From Brachionus plicatilis (Eukaryota; Rotifera; Eurotatoria; Ploima; Brachionidae): a DNA stretch of 64,000 nt. Shown one piece after another: positions 11,322 to 21,870 of this stretch. Positions within the stretch are counted from its first letter, which is position 1, and the number at the start of each line of letters is the position of its first letter. The notes below the pieces were generated by a model. The model ran no database searches and was not told where the DNA came from. It saw only the letters and a program-made list of their open reading frames with translations. The stretch covers positions 176,772-240,771 of the forward strand of contig QEOQ01000439.1 in the NCBI GenBank assembly GCA_010279815.1, given 5' to 3'. The position numbers were made by a program, and so were the translations under genes.

Positions 11322-12707
11322 ATGGCTAAAGAAAATCAGACGAAAAAAGTTTGCATAATTGGCGCCGGAGCAGCCGGCTGTGCTTGTGCCTGGCTACTTA
11401 GTCAACACAGTGATAAGTACCAAGTGGAGTTGTGGGAAAAGGGACATGTTGCTGGCGGTGTAGCTTCAAGCCATAAAATTGACCAAAATGGCTTGTTCAT
11501 AAACGACGGTGTCCAAGGCGGAACTCCATCCTACCGGAACACTCTTCTGCTGCACAAAGAACACGGATTTGAGCCAAGTCCGGTATTTATGAAAATCTCA
11601 TTCGGTAAGGGTCCCACAGCTTGGAACAATTATGGAAAAGAACATGAGACAGACTTGGTTAAGCGAATGAGACCAGAAATAGCCAGATTTGGCAAGGTTT
11701 TAAAATGGATCAAGAGATTAGAGTTTGTGTTTATTTTTGTCCCCATTTCTCGTTTGTTAAAAATGCTCAGATTTTCTCACGAGTTCATCAACTACATGGT
11801 GCTGCCATTGACAGCTCTTTTTTTCGGAACCGGAAACCAAACACCCAGTGTTTCATCGGCTATTGTAGCTCGGGTTTTCCTAGACCCTGACCTCAGACTC
11901 TTCGACTACGACCCCTTCTGCTTGCTGAGCCAAACACCTCAAATGTTTGCATTTCCAAATCTCGAGTCCATTTACTCCACAATCCTGGAAAAATCCAAGT
12001 GCAAAACATTTTTTGGCAGAAGTGTGGAACAGGTAATCAGAGGTTCAAAAATTTCTCTAGTAGATCAGACTGGTGTTCTGGAAGAGTTCGATGAAGTTGT
12101 TTTTGCGTGTGATGCCGAAACCTGTCTTAAACTATTGGGAAAAAATGGTGCTAGCTTTATGGAACGAAAGGTGCTTGGAAATGTGAAATACTACGATGAT
12201 ATAACTGTGACCCATGAAGATTTTGACTATATGCAAAAGTATTATGACATTGATTTGTCGCGTGATGATCAATATTTTGTAAAAATTGATCCGCACGAGC
12301 CGGAAAAAATCGACATGTCTTTTAATTTGAGCAACTATCAGCCTCAGTTGAAAAAATTAGGAAGGAATGTGTTCCAGACCATATTTTTGGACAACAAACG
12401 AGCTCACTTGTGGACTAGAAATGAAATTGACAAGGAGAAAATTTTACTTGAAAAATGGTGGCATCAGATGGCTCATACTTGGAAGCATTTTGCATTCACT
12501 GTGCCTTATATGAGGTTTTTACAAGGAAAAAAGAATACATGGTTTTGTGGCTCCTACACTCTGTTCAATACTCACGAGATGGCGGTGATATCTGGTCTTG
12601 CAGTTGCTGTTCGACTTGGTGCTGAGTATCCATTCACGCATGATCAACTAGCCACTAAACAATTCGACCAGTATCTCAAGCTAAGCCATGGATTCACAAG
12701 GAGATAA
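11322..12707 (+). CDS. FAD-dependent oxidoreductase (amine-oxidase-like fold)
   Basis: 461 residues, one exon. The N-terminus has the dinucleotide-binding motif VCIIGAGAAGCACAWLL (residues 10-26; GxGxxG at 14-19). An acidic residue ends the second strand (VELWEKG), followed by an amine-oxidase-type GG (VAGGVAS). A conserved-looking block FINDGVQGGTPSYRN follows. The C-terminus WFCGSYTLFNTHEMAVISG resembles the second FAD-contact motif of this superfamily. Hydrophobic stretches near 133-150 could touch membrane. The closest family I can name is the predicted NAD/FAD-binding proteins of the COG2907 type, common in bacteria and fungi. The substrate is unknown. The ATG at 11322 is the first in frame after stops and precedes the Rossmann strand by nine residues. 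AATAAA lies at 12779. It is less A+T-rich than its flanks and has no intron, so horizontal origin is possible but untested. Confidence 0.85.
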   Translation: MAKENQTKKVCIIGAGAAGCACAWLLSQHSDKYQVELWEKGHVAGGVASSHKIDQNGLFINDGVQGGTPSYRNTLLLHKEHGFEPSPVFMKISFGKGPTAWNNYGKEHETDLVKRMRPEIARFGKVLKWIKRLEFVFIFVPISRLLKMLRFSHEFINYMVLPLTALFFGTGNQTPSVSSAIVARVFLDPDLRLFDYDPFCLLSQTPQMFAFPNLESIYSTILEKSKCKTFFGRSVEQVIRGSKISLVDQTGVLEEFDEVVFACDAETCLKLLGKNGASFMERKVLGNVKYYDDITVTHEDFDYMQKYYDIDLSRDDQYFVKIDPHEPEKIDMSFNLSNYQPQLKKLGRNVFQTIFLDNKRAHLWTRNEIDKEKILLEKWWHQMAHTWKHFAFTVPYMRFLQGKKNTWFCGSYTLFNTHEMAVISGLAVAVRLGAEYPFTHDQLATKQFDQYLKLSHGFTRR

Positions 12708-12923
12708 AAAGCTTAATACATTTTTAAAAAATTTTGTTCATTTTAAAGTAGTAAATATAAGGAAATAGAATTTTTTTTAATAAAAATATTTTTTAAAGAG
12801 ACTTGAATAGAAAATCCAAAAAGATTGAGATTTGTTTTTAAAAAAACAGACAAAAATAAAATTCAAATTTTTTTCTTTTCGAAATTAAAATTGAACAAAA
12901 GCGTCTAATATAGAGCTATAAAA

Positions 12924-13938
12924 GGCATCTTGAAGATGATGATCAATCAATCATTTCAATTCAAAAAGTTTATGCTTAGATATTAAACTAAATCTTCGAT
13001 TTAATTTAAATAATTGTAAGGTTTATGCGGGTCATGTCCAGAATTTGATCAAGTGTTCACCAAAAAATATATTAAACTTTATTACCAATTTTCAAAAAAA
13101 AATAAAACAAAATCTAAATTATTCTTTGTGTTTTTTTGAAATGTGCAATTTAACACCCTTTTCATTCTTCATAAATTCACCACAAATGCTACATTCTACC
13201 GGATTATACTATTTGCTTAATGCGGACTATTCTACTGGGACCAAAACAATTTCTTTGTAAAAACTGCCTTTTCTTTTACGGTTTTTAAATCTTAATATAT
13301 ATTTCAAAAACTTATAGTTTATTATTGTGAGTTGCAATTTTTTTTTGTTTTTTTATTTCATTCAATATTAACATAATTTTAAAATTTTGAAATTTCTAGA
13401 ATGAAAAATATTTTTCATTTCAACAAAAAATTTTTATGTGATCAAAAAAAAATTTTGGTGATCAATTTTTTATCACAAAGATAACACTTAATATTTTGGT
13501 GATCAAAATAATCACATTCTGGACATGACTCTATTATGCTTTACATGCAATGTAGACTAAGAAAATAAAAAAAAATTTAGAAAAAAAATTTTCTCAGTCT
13601 ATTGATAATCGATTTTTACTGATTTTTTGTAGAGTTTATTTGAGATTTTTTATTTCAAAAGTATTCATTCACAATTAAATTTTAAAAAAAAATTCAAATA
13701 AAAAATTCCAAATTAGTAGTAAGATGAAAGTAAAACTTTACAAAAAATCAGCTAACGATTTTATAATTGGATTGAAAAAATGTTTTTTCAATTTTTTCTT
13801 ATTTTCTAAATCTCCGTTGCATGTAAATCATGTTACATTAAAATTATTTAAAATAAATCAAAGATTTAGTTTAATATCTAAAGACAAACTTTTTGAATTG
13901 AAATGATATTTTGAATTGATCATCAACTTCAAGATGCC
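12924..13938. mobile_element. Long-TIR foldback element, GGCATCTTGAAG ends, 8-bp TSD
   Basis: The termini GGCATCTTGAAG…CTTCAAGATGCC are flanked by perfect 8-bp duplications CTATAAAA (12916-12923 and 13939-13946). The arms extend about 200 bp. A second element (about 13030-13530) is inserted in the left arm. An uninterrupted copy of the same family is at 33252-33742. The frames inside (13045-13260, 13724-13906) are chance openings. Family unassigned; GG ends with an 8-bp TSD fit Mutator-like or Merlin-type transposition better than Tc1. Confidence 0.85.
13030..13530. mobile_element. Nested TIR element, GTCATGTCCAGAAT ends
   Basis: The inverted ends GTCATGTCCAGAAT (13031) and ATTCTGGACATGAC (13517-13530) lie inside the left arm of the element at 12924-13938. 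The split is clear from comparison with the uninterrupted copy at 33252-33742, whose arm runs straight through. TTATGC at both junctions may be part of the duplication. TGATCA and TTGGTGATCA words recur inside. No coding sequence. Confidence 0.7.
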
Positions 13939-14026
13939 CTATAAAACCAATTAAACTTTTTCATATTAACTATCTTCCTCATATTAGATAGAGAGATTTT
14001 TAACTTTATTTATGCCCGAAAAATAA

Positions 14027-14896
14027 GGCAAATTGAAGTTTGAGATCAAGATCAAAAGATCAAAATATAAATTGTAATATTTTGTTTAATAAAAGAGAAA
14101 AAATAAATTTTTTCAAAAGCAATTACTTGACATGTCATGTAAAGTTTATTTTCATATTTAAAATTTTAAAATGACCCTTTTTATTGAACTTTGTTACGTT
14201 TAAATATTTTAATTGATTTTAATGAAAACTTACTTTAAGGACAAAAAAATTAGGCAAAATGTTATTTATTGTACACTTTTACATTTTTGAGAGAAGAAAA
14301 AAAAATCTCAAAATCAAAAAATCTAAAAAAATTTTCATTCAAGAAAAGTAATAATAAATTCGCAATTAATTAAAAGGGATTTTCAAAAATTATCCTTAGT
14401 TTTTACATTTAAATTTTTCTAAAACTCCTTTTTAAGTAATTGCGAATTTATTATTACTTTTCTTGAATGAAAATTTTTTTAGATTTTTTGATTTTGAGAT
14501 TTTTTTTTTTTCTCTCAAAAATTTAAAAATGTAAAAATATAAAAATGTACAATAAATAACATTTTGCCAAAAATTAACTGTTTTAAAATTTAAAATTTAT
14601 TAAAGTAGAGAAATAAAAAATTATTTCAGTTTGAATGAATGGATATAAAAGTTATAAATTTGAATTTGTGAATTAACTTAACCTGAATTATTTAAATTAT
14701 TGATTGTTTTTGTTAAATAAATTAGAGACCGATCATTTTGATGTTAATTTGATAATGACACATTATTAGACATAACATGTCTAGTAATGTTTAGTATTTA
14801 TTTCTTAGAAATTATTAAAATCATTAGGTTATTTAGGTTTTAAAATTGTAAATGATCGTTTTGACCTTAAAATTTGATTTGAAACTTCAATTTGCC
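14027..14896. mobile_element. Long-TIR element, GGCAAATTGAAG ends, 8-bp TSD
   Basis: The ends GGCAAATTGAAGTTT and CTTCAATTTGCC are flanked by AAAAATAA on both sides (14019-14026, 14897-14904). A smaller copy is at 61566-61839. It carries a nested hairpin element at 14253-14568. Non-coding. Confidence 0.85.
14253..14568. mobile_element. Near-perfect hairpin element nested at 14253, 8-bp TSD
   Basis: Begins GGCAAAATGTTATTTATTG and ends with the inverse, flanked by AAAAATTA (14245-14252 and 14569-14576). The empty site is preserved in the related copy at 61566-61839, where ACAAAAAAATTAACTG is uninterrupted. The arms span nearly the whole element with a loop of about 50 bp. Confidence 0.88.
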
Positions 14897-15257
14897 AAAA
14901 ATAATTCATATAATTGATAGAGGACGTTTTTTCTTCTGCTAGTAAATTTTTTTTTCTGCTAATGTCGAACACCGTTCTTGCCTAGTTGACCAGGATGATG
15001 AACCCCTCATAATAATTAAGGTAACCTCGTACTCTAGCGAAGTTTGAGAAGAGTAAGGAGCTTGCGATGTCCGTGATGTCCTTGTAGCAATTTTAACTGG
15101 TTTTTCTCTTTTATTTAGTGTTAAAGTTAGCAGGTATTAATTTTTTAGGAAGCATAAAAAAAATTTAGCTATCATTTATTAAATTTTTTTACTAGATGAT
15201 AAAAAAAAATTTGCTAGAAAGAAATAGATCTCATTGATAAAATGCACATTAAATTCT

Positions 15258-17383
15258 GTTTTCGATAAGTTAAGAATAAAAAAATTTTAAAGATTGATGC
15301 ACTGCAAAGTCTAATTTAAAAAATTCGAGAAGATTTTACTTTTTTCGAATTATAAATTCTTCCATAAAAATGATAAATTTATGTCTTTTTTGATTTAAAT
15401 TGATATAAATTCGATTATATATTCAAGGTTAATCAACAATCTCTTTCGAGACTGATTAACTCTTCATTTATTTAAATAAAAAATTAGTTCATATAAAAAT
15501 AATTTTTTAAATATATAAGAAAAAATATACAATATCTTTTTTACAGAAATTTTTGTAATCGATTTTTTCGCTAGTAAAGTAAAAATAACAGCTTTTTGTT
15601 CGCGTTTCCTTCTCGATAAAATCGTTTCCATATCGCAAATTATAATTCAAATTTTTTGTTTTGTTTCTAATAAATTGGTCTTTCAACAATGGAGCAGAGT
15701 TTGCAAAATTGATAATTTTGTAACCAAAATTAAGCATTCTTTCAAAGGCACGATGTTGAAAATCAAAAAGGCCATACTTTTCCAATTGGTATAGCTTCTT
15801 TTGAAAAGTAACAAAGAAGTGTAAATACATAATCAAAGTAAGGTAAAATAAAAGTTTTAAAAAATTGAATTTTTACAGTTGTGCAAAGATAAAAAAGTCT
15901 TTTAAATAAGAAAAGTTTTTTATTAACCAAAAGAGATACGTTTGCTGCTAATTTAACAAAATTTAGGTTCTCATCAATAATAAACATTTATTTTGATGTT
16001 ACCAATAGTTATAATTTCGGGAACAATTATTTTTTTCTTTTCAAAAACCATAAAGAATGTTTTTGAACAATTAATGTCTACTTTATTAAAATAACACCAC
16101 TGGTTTAAATTATCTATTATTGGCTCAAAGTCACTAATTAATCGCTCTTAATTTTCTCCCGATTTTGTGACAATTGTGACATCAGCAAACTGCTTAATTG
16201 AAACCTTTCCAAGGAGATAAGAAAAGTCTTATTTTTATTTTTTAACAAACTTATTTTTTTTCCTATTTGTTTTTTTCTTTATTATCTATGTGATTACCTA
16301 GAATCACAAAGATAATAAGGTCCTTGCACACCTGAAAGCTTTTCAATTACAATTAAATATCATTTTCGCTTTCATCTGATTTTTGATATTTTTTCAAAAA
16401 TAACTTGTTAAATTCCATAATCTTTCATTTATTTTAAATATTTTTATATTTTTTGTTATAAGTGATTTAATTTTTGTCCAATAAATGACATCAATGTTTT
16501 CAGTAATGTTTCTTCTTTTTACACTAATAGCCAATACCATAATTTTGCAAAGACGAAAAATTTTAAATTCTTAACGTGTGATTTTTAATAATCTTGTTAA
16601 ATTTTTGAAGTATTTTTGTTATTTGGCTACACAGATCTTCTTTATCAGTTGATTTTGAATGAATTGAAAGAAAACAAACCATGAATATTTCATTAATCAT
16701 ATACAGTATGTTGCAAAAGTCAAGAAATTTTTTTAAAACTAAATAAAGAATTGTTTTTGCGTGTCTAAAAAAACGTTTTTTTTAATTTTTATTTGTCATC
16801 AAATCGAAATACATAAAACTATGATAATAATGCCGTCGATATTAGAAAAAGTAGTGTTTCGAATGAAAATTAGGTTTGAATTTAATTTTAGAATATAAAT
16901 AATATTGAACAATACTCTTGAAAATTAATTTATTTAGATGAAATTTTATCTCTAAAATGTTCAAATTAATTTTGGAAAATATAAAATTTATATATCATAA
17001 ACTTAATATACCGTAAACTCGCGTTGTGGACTCTAAGAGTAAAGCCCAAATTCAACCTTTTTTCTTTTAGAGCTAATTACATAGTTTCTATGTTATACTA
17101 ATTAAAATTGAATTAGCTGGAAAATACCTTGAATATGGGTTATTTTCCATTAAAAAAGCCTAAATTTAGCTTTTATTCTAACAAAAAAATGGCCTTTATT
17201 CTCATTAAAAAAATTAAAAATAAAAAAAATTGTAGAGCTAATTTCGAAATGGAAAATAAGTCAAATCTAAGCTTTTTTCTATTTTTGCACTTTACTCTAG
17301 GAGCATTTTTTTAAGAAATTAAAGGTAAAATTTAAAAAATTTGTTAAAAAATCAATTGAATTCGATGCGGTAATTCGATATTA
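15258..17383. repeat. 2.1-kb direct repeat, copy 1
   Basis: Nearly base-for-base identical to 24354-26476. The offset is 9094 bp, becoming 9093 after a one-base A-run difference near 16735. It contains the C-terminal part of a non-LTR reverse transcriptase on minus (15510-16230), AT-rich filler, and the left arm of the TA foldback element that starts at 17011. Similarity resumes in the right arm of that element and stops at its right end (18110 and 26796). Confidence 0.9.
15510..16230 (-). pseudogene. Non-LTR reverse transcriptase C-terminus (duplicated copy 1)
   Basis: On minus the frames read FADVTIVT (degraded YADD box, about 16180), IDENLNFVKLAANVSLLVNK, then TVKIQFFKTFILPYFDYVFT (15763-15987). 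The terminal LEKYGLFDFQHRAFERMLNF (15507-15836) follows in another frame. These match the region downstream of the RT core in jockey/CR1-like elements. Frameshifts and lost catalytic residues show it is dead. The 3' flank (about 15430-15480) resembles 27098-27140. Confidence 0.75.
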
Positions 17384-18110
17384 ATTAGTAAGTTAAATGA
17401 ATAATAAAAAAAGAAATGTCAATTTCTATTTGGTCAGATAATTTTTCCATTTTGATTACGAGGAAGCTATTTACATTTTTTGAATTTTGAGTTAAAACTC
17501 TATTCGCTTGATTATTGACAATTAACAGGACGTGATCTATTGAGAGATATATATGTAAATTCTCAAGTAATTGTCAATAATCAAGCGAATAGAGTTTTAA
17601 CTCAAAATTAAAATTTCCACAAACAACTTAAACGTTTACCTAGGCCTATTGTCGTATTTGTTATAAGTGTAATTTTATCATTTAATAAAATAAAATTTAA
17701 AAAACATATAAATTGAGTTTAATTAACTTAACCTTATCCGAGGGTTAACACCGCATCGAATTCAATTGATTTTTTAACAAATTTTTTTAAATTTTACCTT
17801 TAATTTCTTATAAAAATGCTCCTAGAGTAAAGTGCAAAAAAAGAAAAAAGCTTAGATTTGACTTATTTTCTATTTCGAAATTAGCTCTACAATTTTTTTA
17901 TTTTTTATTTTTTAAATGAGAATAAAAGTCATTTTTTTGTTAGAATAAAAGCTAAATTTAGGCTTTATTAATGGAAAATAACCCATATTCAAGGTATTTT
18001 CCAGCTAATTCAATTTTAATTGTTATAACATAGAAACTATGTAATTAGCTCTAAAAGAAAAAAGGTTGAATTTGGGCTTTACTCTTAGAGTCCACAACGC
18101 GAGTTTACGG
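17011..18110. mobile_element. TA-flanked foldback element, CCGTAAACTCGCGTTG ends, copy 1
   Basis: Inverted arms of about 370 bp begin CCGTAAACTCGCG and are flanked by TA on both sides, as in Tc1/mariner-type insertion. Both arms contain ACTCTAAGAGTAAAGCCCAA. The loop carries a second small hairpin (17486-17612). Related elements: 26104-26796 and 50425-51003. The 61-residue + frame at 17129 is formed by arm sequence and is not credible as a gene. Confidence 0.8.
17486..17612. repeat. Small hairpin nested in the foldback loop
   Basis: TTGAGTTAAAACTCTATTCG followed by CTTGATTATTGACAATTA at about 17493-17525 is repeated in inverse at about 17568-17604 around a 40-bp loop. Probably a tiny MITE inside the element at 17011-18110. 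Confidence 0.6.
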
Positions 18111-18112
18111 TA

Positions 18113-19189
18113 TAATAATCACCAGATAAATAATGAAACAAATAACAGTAAAATAAAATAAACAATTAAATCATCTTTTTTACTTTTTAATTTCAAAATC
18201 GAAAGGATGAAGAGAATTAGAAGACTTTTAAAAATTTATAATTATCTGAAATAAATGAATTTTAATAAAAATAACTTCTTGACTTAAAATTGTTATTTGC
18301 TTTTTTAGGAACATTTTTTAAATACTGTAAAATATTTTTTTATAAAATAATAAAAAATATTTGTTTTTTTGCATTGATTTAGATTATTTCAAAATATTCA
18401 AAAGAAAGATTTATTGAAATCATAAAAATGATAAATTTAAAAAGAAAAACTAATAAAATAAATCAAATTATATCTGAAAAAACAATGGTTTTGAGAGAGT
18501 CCCATAAAAGGTTTCTATAAAAAATATATTTCCCTTTATAATTATAATACAAGTTATTTAATTTTTAGTAAATTTGACTCTAAAATTCAAAGAAAAATCG
18601 ACAGATATCTTGTCTTTAAAAATTCTCGAGAATTTGACCAGATATCAGAAAATATTACTGAGCCAAAAAAAAATTCCAGCGATACCATTTTGTCAAAAAT
18701 AAAGGACCAAGCCATCAATTTTTCAACAATAATAGTAAATTTATTTCTTTTTTTAATTAATGATTAAATTGAAAAAAATTAATTCTTTATTTTGAATTAT
18801 AAATTTTTTGACCAAGGAATATTTAGAAATAATTGTTAAGGTTTAGATCATTCTCTTCTGATTCTTTGTTGAATCCTTAGCTAATTTATTAATATTTTAA
18901 TTTTGTTATATCATTTGGCAAAACAAATTTGAAGAATCTGTTTTAGAACAGAATTTCAACACTGGAACTGAAAATACATTTTACGAAAAAATTTAAAAAA
19001 AGTGCAAGCATTCTATGTTATCATTGGTAAAAATTGATATTTATTTTTAATAATTTTTATAATTTAATCATATAAAAGAGTACAAAAGAGACACATCAGT
19101 CGATGAGCAGATTTTTCTCCAGTAGATCTACATCTCTTGAAGAAATATCTTAAAAAGATTTAAGCGAAAATAAAAATTTTAATGAACAA
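18113..19189. other. AT-rich spacer
   Basis: No gene, inverted repeat or tandem array that I can support. Homopolymer-rich A/T sequence lying between the foldback element and the first transposase-related remnant. Confidence 0.5.
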
Positions 19190-20820
19190 AACAATGATAA
19201 AAGCCCGTATCAATTAATTATCGGTAAAAGTGGTCGAGTAATCAAAAGAAGATGTCAAAACTATAGTATTTGTGGAGGTAAAAGAAATTATAATTATGAA
19301 ACTAAAGGGAGACATCTAATAACCAATAGCTGTCCAATGAATGATCGATTATCAATCTCAATAGCCTTAGAATTTATCGATTTCGAATCGCAGGAAAAAA
19401 ATAAAATACAATTCTATATATTAATCAAAATATCAAAATTAATCAAAATATTTTCCAGGTTTTTATCTGGAAAATATTTTGATTTGGAGCAAGAAAAAAG
19501 GGACCAAAAAAATAAAGGAATATTTGAGGAAGAGCAAAAGTATAAAAATTAAAAAAAATTTTAATTAATTTTAATATTTTTCAAAAAATAAAGATCTCTT
19601 ACAAAAATTGATGAAATTCAGAGAAAAGAAATATTCGATTTAAAGTAAAAAATTCAGTACTTCGAAGGGCAGATTTTGATTCTCCAACAGAAGAATCAGA
19701 CTTTAAAAGATAATGACGCCGAAAAAATCCGGCAAAACATTTCGAATCGCGATATCAGAAACGTATAAATATTTTGATCTATATTTAAACGTATCTGACA
19801 ATGAAATGGCTCAAATGAAACTAGACTACGAAGACCAGTAATTTTTTTTTCTCTTTTTAAAAATTGATAATTTTATATAAAATTTTTTTGATAAAACAGA
19901 ATCAAAAAACATCTCGATCAATATAATAAAAAAATCAATGATCTTTATGAAGATGGCATAAAAGTAATTTCCCAATAAAAATGAAAAGATTCGAGTTCTT
20001 CATCAAGACGTAGAAAATTCACAATCTGAGCATAGAACAGCAATAGAACAAATTTCAAATTTAAATAGGTAATTTTTGAACAATTAAAAATTTTCAAAAA
20101 AATTTCAATTAAATGACAAAGACTATAATAAATCCGAGATAAAAAAAAATTTAATAACAACAACCTAACTTCGAAACCGGAAAAAACGGCATTAATACGC
20201 AAAAAAAAACGAAAAATTAAAAAAATGAGCTAATTCATGAAATTAAATATTAATATAAATTTAACATTACATTTATTATTGTTCTGTGATAATTATTTTT
20301 TGTTTTTTCAAATATTCACTCATTTTAAAAATTTTAATGTTTTTTTGTATTTAAAGTTGAATTTCCACCGTTTTATATCTCGTTAAAATCATTAAAATTT
20401 ATTGTTGTTTTTAAATTGTTTTTTTCCTTCGCAAAGTAACAAAATATATATTTTGACATTTTTAATTAAGAATTAAATTTTAAAATAATATTAGGCTATT
20501 AAATTAGTTTAAATTTTAATTGAAACTTTTTTTTAAAATTTTTTTTTACACCATTTATCTGACTTTTAAATTTTCAAAGATTGATCAACACCAATAAAGC
20601 TGAAGGAGAATTACTTCTCTTACGGCTCCACAAAATACATCCAAAGAATGTCCGATAGTAAATATTAACGAATTTAAAAATTTATATGTCCTATTTAAAT
20701 TTAAGAAATGTTCATATTGTGAAAAAGATTGTAAAAACTTTCATGGATATACCATTCATTATTATCATATGCACAAAAATGCTTGCTGTTGGAAATCAAT
20801 GTTGAAGTGTAGATGTTAAT
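19190..20820 (+). pseudogene. Broken zinc-binding coding remnants upstream of DDE transposase
   Basis: Two islands read like protein. At 19199-19551: GRVIKRRCQNYSICGGKR, a gap, then GRHLITNSCP, a C-x4-C…H-x5-C pattern. At about 20640-20818: KCSYCEKDCKNFHGYT, then HYYHMH, a C-x2-C…H-x3-H zinc finger ending in a stop. Between them are acidic/lysine-rich pieces (19650-20200) broken by stops and possibly introns. Orientation and position suggest DNA-binding exons of the transposase at 21871-24190. That link is inferred. Confidence 0.4.
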
Positions 20821-21870
20821 TTTTGATTGGTTTCATAATTGAGTTCATTTCTAGTTTTTTTTTATTTTGATTTCAGAAGGTTTGATTTCTCGTATTTGAT
20901 CTAATATTCCTTTAAAGAATAAATAATTCATGGAATTCATTAGATGTTTATTAGCCCTGGGTTCAAATTAAAACAGAGCTTATTAAAGGCAAAACTATAT
21001 CGTTTGCACAAATTTATGGAGAAAATTGATTTGGATTGATTTTTATCAATTCAAAATTTTTAAAATTCCTTCATTGGTAAAGCAATTTTGCATTGCTAAA
21101 TTTTTGAAATTTTTAAGTTGGAAAATATCTTTTCAATTCTGAATTTCAAATTTTTCTTTATTTTTGAGAAAACCAGATCATTTTGTCTATGGAATACTCT
21201 TTTTTAATTTGAATCCAAGGTAAAAAAATTCTAATGAAAACCATAATTTATTTATTTTTTATAGGATTGTTTCTTGGATCTATTTAAATGAAGTCGATAA
21301 ATCACTCTTTTGAAATCAAAATTTTCCTGAAAATTAGATAGGTAAAGAATCAAATATGGACTAATAAATATTTTATTTTTTCTTTTAATTTACTAGTTTT
21401 TTTAAGGAAATGAATTTGTTAAGTCAATTTGAAGTCAAACTAAAAATTTATGTTTTAAATATAAATATGTGGTATTAGATTCCAATCTATTAACATTTTA
21501 GTGAAAATAAAATAGAATTATGAGAAATTATATTAAAATTATTTCTTATTTAAATAAAAAATACTTGTAAAGCAGTATGATTATTTGATATAAATATTAA
21601 CTTTCTAAATAGTTTTAAAAAATTAAAATTAGAATTTAGCAATTCTAAAACTTGGGAATTTTTAAATAAATTTTTTTTTATTTCTTGAATCTAGATAAAA
21701 ATATTAATCTAATTTTCGAAGTTAAAAATTTAAATATTAAAAAAGAACCGAAATAGATTTAAGCAAATTAATAGTTTTAACAACTCAATTGTTCAAAAAA
21801 AATGGTATCAGCTTAAATTTTACTCCAAAATTTTCAAAAAATGAAGAAAATATTTGGATGAAAATTAGCA
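20821..21870. other. AT-rich spacer, possibly intronic
   Basis: No recognisable coding or repeat structure. If the zinc-finger island upstream and the transposase downstream belong together this would be intron or decayed coding sequence. Confidence 0.35.

Noticed and set aside
17129..17314. 61-residue frame occurring identically at 17129 and 26222
   Set aside because: It lies wholly within the inverted arm of the TA foldback element; its repetition reflects the duplicated DNA, and its composition is Lys/Phe low-complexity.
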